Below, in pieces: positions 41,646 to 50,711 of a stretch of 64,000 nt of DNA. Below the pieces are notes generated by a model. It saw only the letters and a program-made list of their open reading frames with translations, ran no database searches and had not been told where the DNA came from. Positions within the stretch are counted from its first letter, which is position 1. Every line of letters starts with the position of its first letter. Both the position numbers and the translations under genes were made by a program. Source of the DNA: an uncultured Clostridia bacterium (GTDB lineage Bacteria > Bacillota > Clostridia > Christensenellales > Borkfalkiaceae); contig CANQSR010000006.1 in the NCBI GenBank assembly GCA_947626575.1, positions 1-64,000 of the forward strand, read 5' to 3'.

Positions 41646-44600
41646 ATGAATAGGAAACTTCGCTATTTGATCGCGTTGTTTGCGGCAACGGCGCTCTCGC
41701 TGCTCGGCATCGCGGGATGCGGCGGCGACGGCGGGCAAAAGGCCACGCTCACCCTCGATGCGGGGAGTGGCACGGTCGCTACGCAAGAATACGAGCTGGA
41801 AGAGGGGGCGGATCTCTATGAATTTCTCAAAGATAAGACCCCGACGCCGGAGGACGGCCTCACCTTTGCGGCATGGTATTGGAACGGCAAGCCCATCGAA
41901 GAGGGCGATACCATGTCCGCGGGGGGGGGTACTGTAACCGCAAAATATTATGCCCAATATACCCTCGAAGTCTATCTCGAAGAGGACGGCTCGTTCGTAA
42001 AGTCCGAGGCGGAGAGCAAGACGGACAGGGCCATCTTCGGCGACCCGCTCACCCTCACGGCGCCCTCGGTCGAACACTATGCGTTTGAGAGCGACCGGGA
42101 GGGGACGCGGCTTTCGAGTGCGGCGCTCGGCAAGAACGAGGTATTCAAGGCCTACTACACGATCGAGACGTACACGGTCATGTATCTTCCCTATGCCCCT
42201 GCGGAGGCCGGCCTCGAAGGCTCGATCCCCTCTTCCGCCGTGCGCTATGGCGATTCCGTCACGGTGGCGGACGGCAAGGCATACACCGTCTCCCCCGGAT
42301 ACCGCTTCGGCGGCTGGGCGACGGAGCTTGGCGGCGCGGTGGAATACCGCGGCGGCGAGGTGCTGACCCCTTCCGCGGATGTGCATCTCTTCGGCGTCTG
42401 GGACGTGGCGTATGCCGACCGTTTCGGCGGCGCCGATCTGCTGTTCTTCCCGCAGGCCGATGAAAAGGAGGCGGTGCTCGTGCGCGCGGGGCAGGAACTT
42501 ACGGGTACGCGCGACGGCGAGAATTTCTCCTTCGAGGATGCGGAAGGCCATGAAATTTTGAAGGGCAGGGCCGCGGCGGGGACCTTCGTCTACTACCGCG
42601 ACGCCATGAAGGACGTTAGCTACAAGCACGCGGACGCCTACACGGGCGCGGCGCATGCCGACGGCGCAACGCTGGCCTTCGACGGACGCGGCGGGGCGGA
42701 ATTTACCGACGCGGCTGGCGCGCATACGGGTTCCGTGACCTACGATCCCGCCACCATGTCCTATACCTTTACCTATACGGACGGCACGGCGCGCTTTTCG
42801 TTCATGCTCACCGAACTCACGGAAGGGGAGACTTCCACGCCCGCGTTCATCTTCGAAGGCGCGGAAGCGGGGGCGTATCTCGGCATCTCCCTCCACTATT
42901 TGGGCAGTACCACGGAGGGCATCTACGGAGACCTGCTCGTGCTTGACGGCTATGGCCATGCCTATCTGTTCGACGGGGACGATTATCTCGCCGCGCAGAC
43001 GCTGACCTTATATTACGTGGGGACCTATGTCCCCGACGGTGACAGCGGCGAAGTTGACTTTACGCTGGCGGACAGCGAGGGCAACATCACCCAAATGCGC
43101 GCCAAACTCATGACCTATGGCGGGCGGCCCGTCTGGTTTGCTGACCTCGGCTATGCGGGGACCTATACCGACTCCGACGGCGCAAAGCTCGTCCTCGACC
43201 GCTATGGCGCGGTCTATGGGAGCGCCGTCTATACCAAGGACGGCGCGGAGACTTCGGGCATCTTTACCTTGGAGCCTTCGCCGCTCGGCCTCGCCGTGCG
43301 CCTCATCCCGCAGACGGGGGACGCCATCACCTTCCGCATCGACACCTCTACCCACACCATGGAGCGTCTCGGCGGCGGCAACTATGCGGAGTATCTGCGT
43401 TACTATGGCGATACGGGCGAGATCGACGTCAATTGGCCCGTGCTGGTCGCGCAAAACGGCTCCGCCAAATATTATGAGAGCAAAGAGACGGTAACGGAGG
43501 GTACCGTGTCTGAGGTCAGCGGTTCGCAAAACCGTTTCCTCTTCACTTCGTCCGCCCTCAAATTCGAGTATGAATTGGGCGAGGGTTACTTTGAAGTGGC
43601 GGGGCGCATCTCCTATTTCCACTACTTCAAGATGTATCCGCTCGCCGAGCAGACGGGCGTCCGCACCCTCAGCGGGGAGAACGGAAGCGGTACGATCGTC
43701 TTGACGGACGCGGGCGACGCCGTCTATACCGGCGCGGACGGCGCCTCCCATCTCGGCGTCTGCACCATCCTAAACGGCGCGGACTTCGGCCTCTCCTATG
43801 ACATCGGGGAGTTTATGGATATCTCGACGGGCGAGACCCGCTATTTCCGCTTCGTCAAGAACGATGAACAGGTCTATGCGACGTTCTCCGTCCTCGGCGA
43901 AGAGACGGGCCTCTATCTGCTCTATGCGGACGGCGCGGTCGATGAGCAAGTGAAGCTCTTCCTTGCCGCCAACGGGGAGGAGCGCAAAGCGTTCTACCGC
44001 GAGATCGCGGAGGACGACGCCGAACAGAAGGCTTACGGGACCTATACCATTGCGGACGGCGAAGGGACGCTGACCTATTCGCAGGACGGCAAGGACGTCA
44101 CCCTGCAATTCTTGCTCGACCCCGCAGACGGGACGTTCGCCGTCCACACGGATAAGTGGACGGGCGTCAAGACCTTCACGAACGGGCAGAATTCGATCGC
44201 GCTCGACGGCTACTATACTGCAATTTACCGCGGCGAAGGGAGAGAGCTGACCGCGGAATATACCTTCGTCAGCGATACGCGCATCTATCTCTATGGCGTG
44301 ACCGAAGAGGGTATCTTCGAGGGCTATTTCGACCTCGACCTCGGACATGGTACCTACAAAGCGTGCGGCTATGAGGTCGGCCGCTATTACGACGACGCCT
44401 CCGACGACCTGCTCGATCTCGACGGATACGGCAAAGTCACGCGGTACAATATCACCGAGCATGACGGCGAGGGCAACCTCACCAAGCTCGAAGAGGGGAC
44501 GTACACCGTACTCGATGCCGACGAGGGGATCCTGCGCATCACCTTCGAAGAGAGGAGCTTTGCCGTCAAGCTGTATGCAGTGAGCGACGGCGAGGACCTC

Positions 44601-47564
44601 AGCCACTTCTACACCGTCGAGGATAAGGCGGCGGATACGTACCGCTCGGCCAAGTGGGAGTTCTTCACCCTCGACGGCTTCGGAAACGCCTACTTTACCG
44701 ACGCCTTCGGCATCACCTATCAGGGGACGTACACCAAGCGTTCCGCGCACGTCTATGCCTTCCGATCGGAGACATATGACGGCACGGCGTATATCGTCAT
44801 CAAAGAGGATAAGACCTGCGAAGTCCCCACGGACGGGTTCGTCACCGACGGCAAAGTCCTCGTGAAATATTTGGGCGGCGAAAAGAACGTCGTCATTCCC
44901 GATAACATCACGGAAATCGCCGCTTTGGCCTTCTCGGAACGCGCATCGGGGTCGCGTTACGACGGCGCCGCCATCGTCACGCTCGATCTCAAAAACGTTA
45001 CGAGCGTGGGCGCGAACGCCTTCAACGGCTGCACCGAACTCGTCAGCGTGACGGGCAACGAGGTGCTGACGGTCGCAGAGAGCGCGTTCTATGGCTGCAT
45101 CGAGCTTTCCGCGGTCACCATGCAAAAACTTACGACCATCGGCGAGTTTGCCTTCCATCTCTGCGAATCGCTCGAACACATCGGGTTTGACAAGGTGACG
45201 ACGGTCTATTCTGCGGCGTTCAGCGAATGCCACGGATTGATCTCCGCCGAGTTCCCCGCCGCCGTCAAATTCTATGAAGGCGTGTTCTATGATTGCTTCC
45301 TGTTGGAGACGGTGACGTTCGGCGAAACTCTTGCGCAGCTCGGTACGCCCGAAGAGGTGGTCACGGGCGTCTTTGAACGCTCTTACGTGGAAGAGCAGGC
45401 CCCGCTCACCCTCATTTTCGAGGGAGAAAGTGTTCCCGTCATCGGCGCGGATCTCTTCGCGGGCGTGACGTATTACACCGTAAAGGTGCCTACCATGTCC
45501 GTGGTCAAGAAGTTCTATGCGGATAAATCATGGGCAGAATACAGTCTCTATATCGGTATCGCGGATACGCCGCGTTCGTTCTATTGCTTTAATTATGGTA
45601 ACGTGTGGGCGTTGGAATTGGATGGAACAGTCAAGATCATCCGCGAAGGTTCGGTCACGGCGTACGGGGCGTATGAGATCAAAGAAGGGCAGTTGCTCGT
45701 CTATCGGAACGGCCTTACGGAGCCTGTGTCTCTCGGAGATGTAGACGAAACGGCGCACACGATTCTCGTGGATGTTTATGGCTACGGCATTGATTATAAA
45801 CCCGGTTCATGGTATTACTTCTATGAGGTAGGGAATGCACTTGAATTGACCGTTTCCTATACCGATGTGGACACCACGCTCACGTTCACGCCCGTTAAGG
45901 GAAATTTCTACACGGCCTCCACGATCTTCGAGGTCGATGCCGTGTTCGATGAGAACGGGGCAGAGAAAAACGTCAAGGTAGTCCTGGAAAGAAACATGTA
46001 CGGCAGCACCACGCTGTATATGGTGGTGGATGGGAAATATCGCAGGAGCATGAGCATCAGCTACTCGTCTAAGGAGGTCTCGCTCGGCGATCCCGTGTTC
46101 ATCCCCGTCGTCACGACCTACACGGCGGAGGATACGAGCTATCTCGCTCTTTCGCAGAACGACGAAGCGGCCACGCAGTACACGGCTTCCTTCGTCATCG
46201 CAAGCATCAGGGACGGCGATGGGACCCCGCTCAACGCTTCGCAGGTGGCCGTCGAGGCTGACGGCAAGTCGTTCAAGGTAAAGGATGCGATCGTCTTTGA
46301 CGGGTACAGCTATGTATTTACCTTTACCGTGGAGACCGAGACGGGCAAGTTTGATTATAAGGTGGAGGCGCAACGCCGTACCGTCGTCCAAAACAGCAGT
46401 TTCCGCGCCGTCATCTATCAGAACGAAGACGGCGAAGTGGCGAACATCGCCGCTTACCTCATGGGCAATTACGATTGGGAAGAACTCGACGGCAAGACGG
46501 AAGATTACGTCTATACGCCCTCGCAGGACGGCAAGGTCCACGAGTGGGTCATCTACAATTATAATTATGCGGGCCACTACACACTCACGCTCACGGGCAG
46601 CGGAGATGCGCTCACGGGAGAGATTTCTTCGGGCAAGGTCGCAAAGGGATATCTGAACAACACATATGCGATCGTGTTCTATGCGGGCGACGATATTTCC
46701 ATGCTCTATATGCGCAACACGGACGGGGTATACTCCAAGGTGGATGAACAGGAGATCTCCGAAAAGGAGGGCTATCTCGAAGTGACGCACGGCGGAATGA
46801 CCTATTACCTCACCGTGAACGGAGAAAGCGTCGAAATCGTCATTGCGGATATCACCTATCGATCCTCGGAGGACAGCGATTTCGCAGGGAGCCTGCATAT
46901 CGTGACGGGACCCGACGGGGTCATCTCTTCCGCAACGCTTACGGTCGGGACCGAGACCTATACAAAGTTCCTGACGGTGGAGGACGATTATCTCTTCTTC
47001 GGAACGGAGAAGGCCTACCGCGCCCATATTACTTCGGGCAAATGCACGATTGCGGAGCGTGAGATCAAGACGTTTACCGATGAAACGGCGGACGCCGAGA
47101 TCGCCGTCGTGGTCGAAAGCGATGACGTGATCGGGGTAATTTCCGCCAAAGTCGGCGGCACGGAATATGCGGCGCATATCGGAGAAAATTATACTTCGTG
47201 GAGAGATCGTACCATTCTTGTCGATGCCGAAACGCCGATGTGTTTCGTCGTCAATGTGGGCGAAAACACCATGCAGACCGTCAAATTGCTCGTGGCAGAG
47301 ACGGAAGACAAAACCTATCGTATCTATCTTGCCGCTGCCGAGGAAGGCGACTATAAGGTCGTCGGCCTGGAATTCCTCTACAACGGGAAGTATGTTTGGG
47401 AGCGTATCGATTACGCGGCAATGACGGATGGCGAGTATAATTGCGAAATCGACGTATATGCCGACTACTACGACGAATATAGCAGCTACGCAAACCTCTA
47501 TTTCAATATCACGATCGACGGCGATACTTGCAGTGCGACTTTGTACGATATCAGCGGTTACTAA
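41646..47564 (+). CDS. Giant surface lipoprotein (1972 aa) with BspA-type LRR segment
   Basis: An exported lipoprotein: signal peptide with a GIAGCGG lipobox. InlB/Flg_new-type repeats follow within the first 250 residues (FAAWYWNGKPIEEGD, YRFGGWATELGG). A long series of beta-rich repeats then carries the recurring pattern LDGYGxAxxxD and GTYxxxD. Around residues 1075-1240 lies a BspA-type leucine-rich segment (NVTSVGANAFNGCTELVSVT). The last 700 residues are again beta-rich and acidic. No wall anchor is seen. A run of nine G residues (41921-41929) lies in codons 92-95 and could switch the frame. AAGGAGG precedes the start. Likely adhesion or ligand binding at the surface; the ligand is unknown. 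Confidence 0.88.
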   Translation: MNRKLRYLIALFAATALSLLGIAGCGGDGGQKATLTLDAGSGTVATQEYELEEGADLYEFLKDKTPTPEDGLTFAAWYWNGKPIEEGDTMSAGGGTVTAKYYAQYTLEVYLEEDGSFVKSEAESKTDRAIFGDPLTLTAPSVEHYAFESDREGTRLSSAALGKNEVFKAYYTIETYTVMYLPYAPAEAGLEGSIPSSAVRYGDSVTVADGKAYTVSPGYRFGGWATELGGAVEYRGGEVLTPSADVHLFGVWDVAYADRFGGADLLFFPQADEKEAVLVRAGQELTGTRDGENFSFEDAEGHEILKGRAAAGTFVYYRDAMKDVSYKHADAYTGAAHADGATLAFDGRGGAEFTDAAGAHTGSVTYDPATMSYTFTYTDGTARFSFMLTELTEGETSTPAFIFEGAEAGAYLGISLHYLGSTTEGIYGDLLVLDGYGHAYLFDGDDYLAAQTLTLYYVGTYVPDGDSGEVDFTLADSEGNITQMRAKLMTYGGRPVWFADLGYAGTYTDSDGAKLVLDRYGAVYGSAVYTKDGAETSGIFTLEPSPLGLAVRLIPQTGDAITFRIDTSTHTMERLGGGNYAEYLRYYGDTGEIDVNWPVLVAQNGSAKYYESKETVTEGTVSEVSGSQNRFLFTSSALKFEYELGEGYFEVAGRISYFHYFKMYPLAEQTGVRTLSGENGSGTIVLTDAGDAVYTGADGASHLGVCTILNGADFGLSYDIGEFMDISTGETRYFRFVKNDEQVYATFSVLGEETGLYLLYADGAVDEQVKLFLAANGEERKAFYREIAEDDAEQKAYGTYTIADGEGTLTYSQDGKDVTLQFLLDPADGTFAVHTDKWTGVKTFTNGQNSIALDGYYTAIYRGEGRELTAEYTFVSDTRIYLYGVTEEGIFEGYFDLDLGHGTYKACGYEVGRYYDDASDDLLDLDGYGKVTRYNITEHDGEGNLTKLEEGTYTVLDADEGILRITFEERSFAVKLYAVSDGEDLSHFYTVEDKAADTYRSAKWEFFTLDGFGNAYFTDAFGITYQGTYTKRSAHVYAFRSETYDGTAYIVIKEDKTCEVPTDGFVTDGKVLVKYLGGEKNVVIPDNITEIAALAFSERASGSRYDGAAIVTLDLKNVTSVGANAFNGCTELVSVTGNEVLTVAESAFYGCIELSAVTMQKLTTIGEFAFHLCESLEHIGFDKVTTVYSAAFSECHGLISAEFPAAVKFYEGVFYDCFLLETVTFGETLAQLGTPEEVVTGVFERSYVEEQAPLTLIFEGESVPVIGADLFAGVTYYTVKVPTMSVVKKFYADKSWAEYSLYIGIADTPRSFYCFNYGNVWALELDGTVKIIREGSVTAYGAYEIKEGQLLVYRNGLTEPVSLGDVDETAHTILVDVYGYGIDYKPGSWYYFYEVGNALELTVSYTDVDTTLTFTPVKGNFYTASTIFEVDAVFDENGAEKNVKVVLERNMYGSTTLYMVVDGKYRRSMSISYSSKEVSLGDPVFIPVVTTYTAEDTSYLALSQNDEAATQYTASFVIASIRDGDGTPLNASQVAVEADGKSFKVKDAIVFDGYSYVFTFTVETETGKFDYKVEAQRRTVVQNSSFRAVIYQNEDGEVANIAAYLMGNYDWEELDGKTEDYVYTPSQDGKVHEWVIYNYNYAGHYTLTLTGSGDALTGEISSGKVAKGYLNNTYAIVFYAGDDISMLYMRNTDGVYSKVDEQEISEKEGYLEVTHGGMTYYLTVNGESVEIVIADITYRSSEDSDFAGSLHIVTGPDGVISSATLTVGTETYTKFLTVEDDYLFFGTEKAYRAHITSGKCTIAEREIKTFTDETADAEIAVVVESDDVIGVISAKVGGTEYAAHIGENYTSWRDRTILVDAETPMCFVVNVGENTMQTVKLLVAETEDKTYRIYLAAAEEGDYKVVGLEFLYNGKYVWERIDYAAMTDGEYNCEIDVYADYYDEYSSYANLYFNITIDGDTCSATLYDISGY
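41910..41919 (+). repeat. Dispersed motif ACCATGTCCG
   Basis: Inside the giant lipoprotein gene, directly before the G9 tract. Confidence 0.7.
41921..41929 (+). repeat. G9 homopolymer within lipoprotein gene
   Basis: Nine consecutive G residues in codons 92-95, right after a copy of the dispersed motif. As assembled the frame is intact. Confidence 0.8.
44342..44351 (-). repeat. Dispersed motif ACCATGTCCG
   Basis: Second copy in the giant lipoprotein gene, opposite orientation. Confidence 0.7.
45492..45501 (+). repeat. Dispersed motif ACCATGTCCG
   Basis: Third copy in the giant lipoprotein gene, coding for PTMSV. Confidence 0.7.
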
Positions 47565-47572
47565 TTGAAACG

Positions 47573-47606
47573 GCGGGCGGGAGAGATCCCGCCCGCTTGA
47601 ATTTTT
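47573..47606 (+). terminator. Terminator after the giant lipoprotein gene
   Basis: GCGGGCGGG-AGAGAT-CCCGCCCGC followed by TTGAATTTTT. Confidence 0.88.
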
Positions 47607-47665
47607 CCGCTTTTCCGCTCCGCAAATCCGTGAAAGTTTGCGCGAGGAAAATTGTGGAAAAAGCA

Positions 47666-47694
47666 TTGACGCACGCAAAAAAGCGTGCTATAAT
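47666..47694 (+). promoter_or_regulatory. gapA promoter
   Basis: TTGACG (47666-47671), 17 bases, TATAAT (47689-47694). The spacer contains a GCACGC/GCGTGC inverted pair that may be an operator. Confidence 0.8.
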
Positions 47695-47752
47695 AGCATA
47701 CGGTAAAGAGGCGTCCGAAGGCGCCAAAGAATTTTTGGAGGAATGATTCATC

Positions 47753-48772
47753 ATGGCAAACGTAAAAGTAGCAATCAACGGTTTCGGCCGCATCGGCCGT
47801 CTCGCGTTCAGGCAGATGTTCAACGCGGAAGGGTATGAGATTGTTGCCATCAACGACCTCACCAGCCCCACCATGCTCGCGCACCTTTTGAAGTATGATA
47901 GCGCGCAGGGCAGATACGAGGGCCACACCGTCTCCGCCAACGACGAAGAGAGAACGCTCACCGTGGACGGCAAGTCCATCAAGATCTATGAGGAAAAGGA
48001 TGCCGCCAACCTTCCTTGGGGCGCCCTCGGCGTAGACGTCGTTCTCGAATGCACGGGCTTCTATACCTCCAAGGCGAAGTCCGAAGCGCATATCAAGGCC
48101 GGCGCAAAGAAAGTCGTCATCTCCGCTCCCGCGGGCAACGATCTTCCCACCATCGTGTTCGGCGTCAACGAGCAGACCCTCAAAAAGGATGATACCATCA
48201 TCTCGGCCGCAAGCTGCACCACCAACTGCCTTGCTCCCATGGCCAACGCGCTCAACAACGCGTATCCCATCGTTTCGGGCATCATGACCACCGTCCACGC
48301 CTTCACGGGCGACCAGATGGTCCTCGACGGCCCTCACCGCAAGGGCGATTTGAGAAGGGCGCGCGCCGCGGCCGTGAACATCGTTCCCAACTCCACGGGC
48401 GCCGCGAAGGCCATCGGCCTCGTCATCCCCGCCCTCAACGGCAAGCTCATCGGCAGCGCACAGCGCGTTCCCGTTCCCACCGGTTCGACGACCATCCTCG
48501 TCGCCGTCGTCAAGGGCAAGGATATCACCAAGCAGAGCATCAACGACGCCATGAAGGCCGCCGCTTCCGCTTCCTTCGGTTACACCGAGGAACTGCTCGT
48601 CTCCTCGGATATCATCGGCATCACCTATGGCTCCCTCTTCGATGCCACCCAGACCATGGTCACCAAGATCGACGACGATACCTATCAGGTGCAGGTCGTC
48701 GCTTGGTACGATAACGAGAACAGCTACACGTCGCAGATGGTCCGCACCATCAAGTACTTCGCCGAGCTGTAA
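47753..48772 (+). CDS. gapA: Glyceraldehyde-3-phosphate dehydrogenase
   Basis: A type I GAPDH of 339 residues. It oxidises glyceraldehyde-3-phosphate to 1,3-bisphosphoglycerate using NAD+. The Rossmann motif is [18 protein letters not shown]. The catalytic cysteine is in [12 protein letters not shown] and the histidine in [30 protein letters not shown] and [18 protein letters not shown] are family hallmarks. It has its own promoter and terminator, so it is monocistronic. GGAGG precedes the start. Codon use appears strongly biased, as expected for a highly expressed gene. Confidence 0.97.
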   Translation: MANVKVAINGFGRIGRLAFRQMFNAEGYEIVAINDLTSPTMLAHLLKYDSAQGRYEGHTVSANDEERTLTVDGKSIKIYEEKDAANLPWGALGVDVVLECTGFYTSKAKSEAHIKAGAKKVVISAPAGNDLPTIVFGVNEQTLKKDDTIISAASCTTNCLAPMANALNNAYPIVSGIMTTVHAFTGDQMVLDGPHRKGDLRRARAAAVNIVPNSTGAAKAIGLVIPALNGKLIGSAQRVPVPTGSTTILVAVVKGKDITKQSINDAMKAAASASFGYTEELLVSSDIIGITYGSLFDATQTMVTKIDDDTYQVQVVAWYDNENSYTSQMVRTIKYFAEL

Positions 48773-48790
48773 TCGGAAAAGCAATAAAGC

Positions 48791-48818
48791 AAAAGCGCTC
48801 CCCGCCGGGAGCGCTTTT
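48791..48818 (+). terminator. gapA terminator
   Basis: AAAAGCGCTCCC-CGCC-GGGAGCGCTTTT, usable in both directions. Confidence 0.92.
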
Positions 48819-48950
48819 ATCATACTTTCCCTCGCAGACCCTTTACGACCTATTAGGGAGCAAGAGAACCGCCCTCGTCGCCCCCTGTGGGGGAGATGTC
48901 ACGAGCTTGCGAGTGACAGAGGGGTTTTGGGAACCCTTTCGGCCTAACAT

Positions 48951-49017
48951 GTCATTTCGAACGAAGTGAGAAATCTTTTTCTTTGAGATTTCTCACCCCT
49001 GCGGGGTTCGAAATGAC
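48951..49017. repeat. Dispersed palindromic repeat, family D, copy 3
   Basis: GTCATTTCGAACGAAGTGAG pairs with CTCACCCCTGCGGGGTTCGA plus AATGAC; AAATCT and AGATTT lie inside the stem. Confidence 0.85.
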
Positions 49018-49023
49018 GTATGG

Positions 49024-49144
49024 AAGGCTTCCCCCTTCGGGGGGAAGCTGTCACCGAAGGTGACTGATGAGGGGCGTAATAAAAGTTACACCCCCACCTG
49101 ACGCGGCAAAGCCGCGCCACCCGCCCCCTTAGAAAGGGGGCAGG
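49024..49144. repeat. Dispersed intergenic repeat, family A, copy 2
   Basis: AAGCTGTCACCGAAGGTGAC, TGATGAGGGGCGTAAT and CCCCCACCTGACGCGGC in the same order as 29567-29687. Confidence 0.82.
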
Positions 49145-49213
49145 CCTCGTCGCCCCCTATGGGCCGGCGAGGCCAAAGGCCGTGACAGAGGGGTTTCGGG
49201 CGTGATGCCGAGG

Positions 49214-49753
49214 TCATTGGCCGAAGAAACTGCGGATGATCTCGGCGATCTTGCTCTTGTAGACGACGTTCGCATTGCCCGCCGTGAAGCAGAGGGGCGG
49301 ATAGACCACGCACCACCAATTATCGCCCTTGCCCGTGCCGAGTTCCAAAATGAGCGCATCATATACGCCCGCTTCAAGCGTGACGCTTTCATAGACGCGT
49401 GTGGGGAACTCCTCCCGCCGCAGGCTCGCCTTCGCGCCGTACGAAAAGCCGTTTTCTTCGAGTACGCGCTCCGCCACGCGCTCGATGCCTTCGAGCTTGG
49501 AGCCGATGAGCTGTATCGCTTTCTCCTTCGTGGTTGCGCCGCTTACGGTTGGCGTGAGATATTCCACGACGGCATCGCGCACCTTGTATTTTACCGCCTG
49601 CGCCGCAGGTTCGTTGGAATCGGCGCGGATATGTACCCGAAGGTATGCGCCCGTGACGTCGTTTGTGCCACCCATGTCCGCGATCCCCCCGCATGAAAGC
49701 GCGACGGCCACGGATGATACCAAGAGCAGTAAAATTAAGATCGCTTTTTTCAT
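49214..49753 (-). CDS. spoIIR: Stage II sporulation protein R
   Basis: A 179-residue exported signalling protein. It is made in the forespore and triggers SpoIIGA-dependent processing of pro-sigma-E in the mother cell. It has an N-terminal signal peptide (KKAILILLLLVSSVAVALSC). Family motifs are LRVHIRADSNEPAAQAVKYK, VRDAVVEYL, and GDNWWCVVYPPLCF near the C-terminus. The start at 49753 is favoured because AAGGAG is seven bases upstream; ATG 49759 lies too close to it. A sigma-F-type promoter (GTATA, 15 bases, GGCAATACCT) precedes it, as expected for spoIIR. Confidence 0.94.
   Translation of the reverse strand: MKKAILILLLLVSSVAVALSCGGIADMGGTNDVTGAYLRVHIRADSNEPAAQAVKYKVRDAVVEYLTPTVSGATTKEKAIQLIGSKLEGIERVAERVLEENGFSYGAKASLRREEFPTRVYESVTLEAGVYDALILELGTGKGDNWWCVVYPPLCFTAGNANVVYKSKIAEIIRSFFGQ
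49671..49680 (+). repeat. Dispersed motif CCCATGTCCG
   Basis: Inside spoIIR, antisense to it. Confidence 0.7.
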
Positions 49754-49774
49754 AGCCATTCTCCTTTGCGGATA

Positions 49775-49804
49775 AGGTATTGCCGTGAAGGAATTTTTTT
49801 ATAC
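49775..49804 (-). promoter_or_regulatory. Sigma-F-type promoter of spoIIR
   Basis: On the minus strand GTATA (49800-49804), 15 bases, GGCAATACCT (49775-49784). This fits the B. subtilis sigma-F consensus GYWTA-N15-GGnrAnAmTw at all but one defined position. Confidence 0.6.
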
Positions 49805-49940
49805 ATACTTTCCGCCGAAGCCCCTGCATTTTTTGCGGCGGCGGCTTTCGGGGCGGGCCGCGGGGCAAGGCGCGATTTCTGCCCGCCGCGCCGCGCATAA
49901 AAAATTTCCGCCTTGCACACATTGCGCATAGGAGGAAATT

Positions 49941-50702
49941 ATGAAGAAGTTTTTGGTCATCGGCGCACTCTCGCTGGCACTCGCCACTGCGACGGTCGCG
50001 GGGGTCGCGGCAACGTCCGCAACCGTCGCGCACAATGCCGATACCGCGCTTGAACTTGCCATAGACGCCGCCATTCTCCGCCAGGGGAGTACGGGGGCCG
50101 AGGTCAAGGAAGTCCAGCGCAGATTGAAACAATGGGGCTATTATACGGGCGCCGTGGACGGGATCTTCGGCGCGGGGACGAAGAAGGCGGTCATCGCCTT
50201 CCAGAAGAAGAACGGGCTTACGGCGGACGGCGTCGTCGGCAAGGCTACTTACGCCGCGCTCGGCATGAACGATTCCTACAACGCCCTCGACGGCGGAGGT
50301 TCGGGCAGTTCCAACAACAGGCCTTCGGGTTCGGGTTCATCGAACTACACTTCGTCCGACCTCTATCTTCTCGCAAAGGCCATCTATGCCGAGGGCAGGG
50401 GAGAGAGCTATACGGGGCAGGTCGCCATCGGGGCGGTCATCATGAACAGGGTGAAGAGTTCTTCCTTCCCCAACAGCATCTCAGGGGTCATCTACCAGAA
50501 GGGCGCCTTTACGGCGGTCACCGACGGCCAGATCAATCTGGAACCCAACCAGACGGCATACAACGCCGCGCGCGACGCCATGAACGGCTGGGATCCCACC
50601 TATGGATGTCTCTATTATTACAACCCTGCCGTCGCGACCAGCTCGTGGATCTTCGGGCGCAAGACGGTGACTGTGATCGGCAAGCACGTCTTTGCCATTT
50701 AA
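49941..50702 (+). CDS. sleB: Spore cortex-lytic enzyme SleB
   Basis: A 253-residue exported lytic transglycosylase that degrades the spore cortex during germination. It has a signal peptide (residues 1-30). A peptidoglycan-binding domain follows at about 46-108 (VKEVQRRLKQWGYYTGAVDG, AVIAFQKKNGLTADGVVG). After a Ser/Gly linker comes the catalytic domain at about 140-253, with the Glu in LAKAIYAEGRGESYTGQ and the segment GCLYYYNPAVATSSWIF. ypeB, whose product is needed for SleB stability, follows after nine bases. GGAGG precedes the start. Sporulation-specific promoter not clearly seen. Confidence 0.95.
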   Translation: MKKFLVIGALSLALATATVAGVAATSATVAHNADTALELAIDAAILRQGSTGAEVKEVQRRLKQWGYYTGAVDGIFGAGTKKAVIAFQKKNGLTADGVVGKATYAALGMNDSYNALDGGGSGSSNNRPSGSGSSNYTSSDLYLLAKAIYAEGRGESYTGQVAIGAVIMNRVKSSSFPNSISGVIYQKGAFTAVTDGQINLEPNQTAYNAARDAMNGWDPTYGCLYYYNPAVATSSWIFGRKTVTVIGKHVFAI

Positions 50703-50711
50703 GGAGGAATT

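Larger units (their letters stand above)
48773..49213. other. Repeat-filled intergenic region between gapA and spoIIR
   Basis: Contains the gapA terminator, a family D palindrome (48951-49017), a family A copy (49024-49144) and GAGGGGTTTTGGG-type fragments. No gene is supported. Confidence 0.75.
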
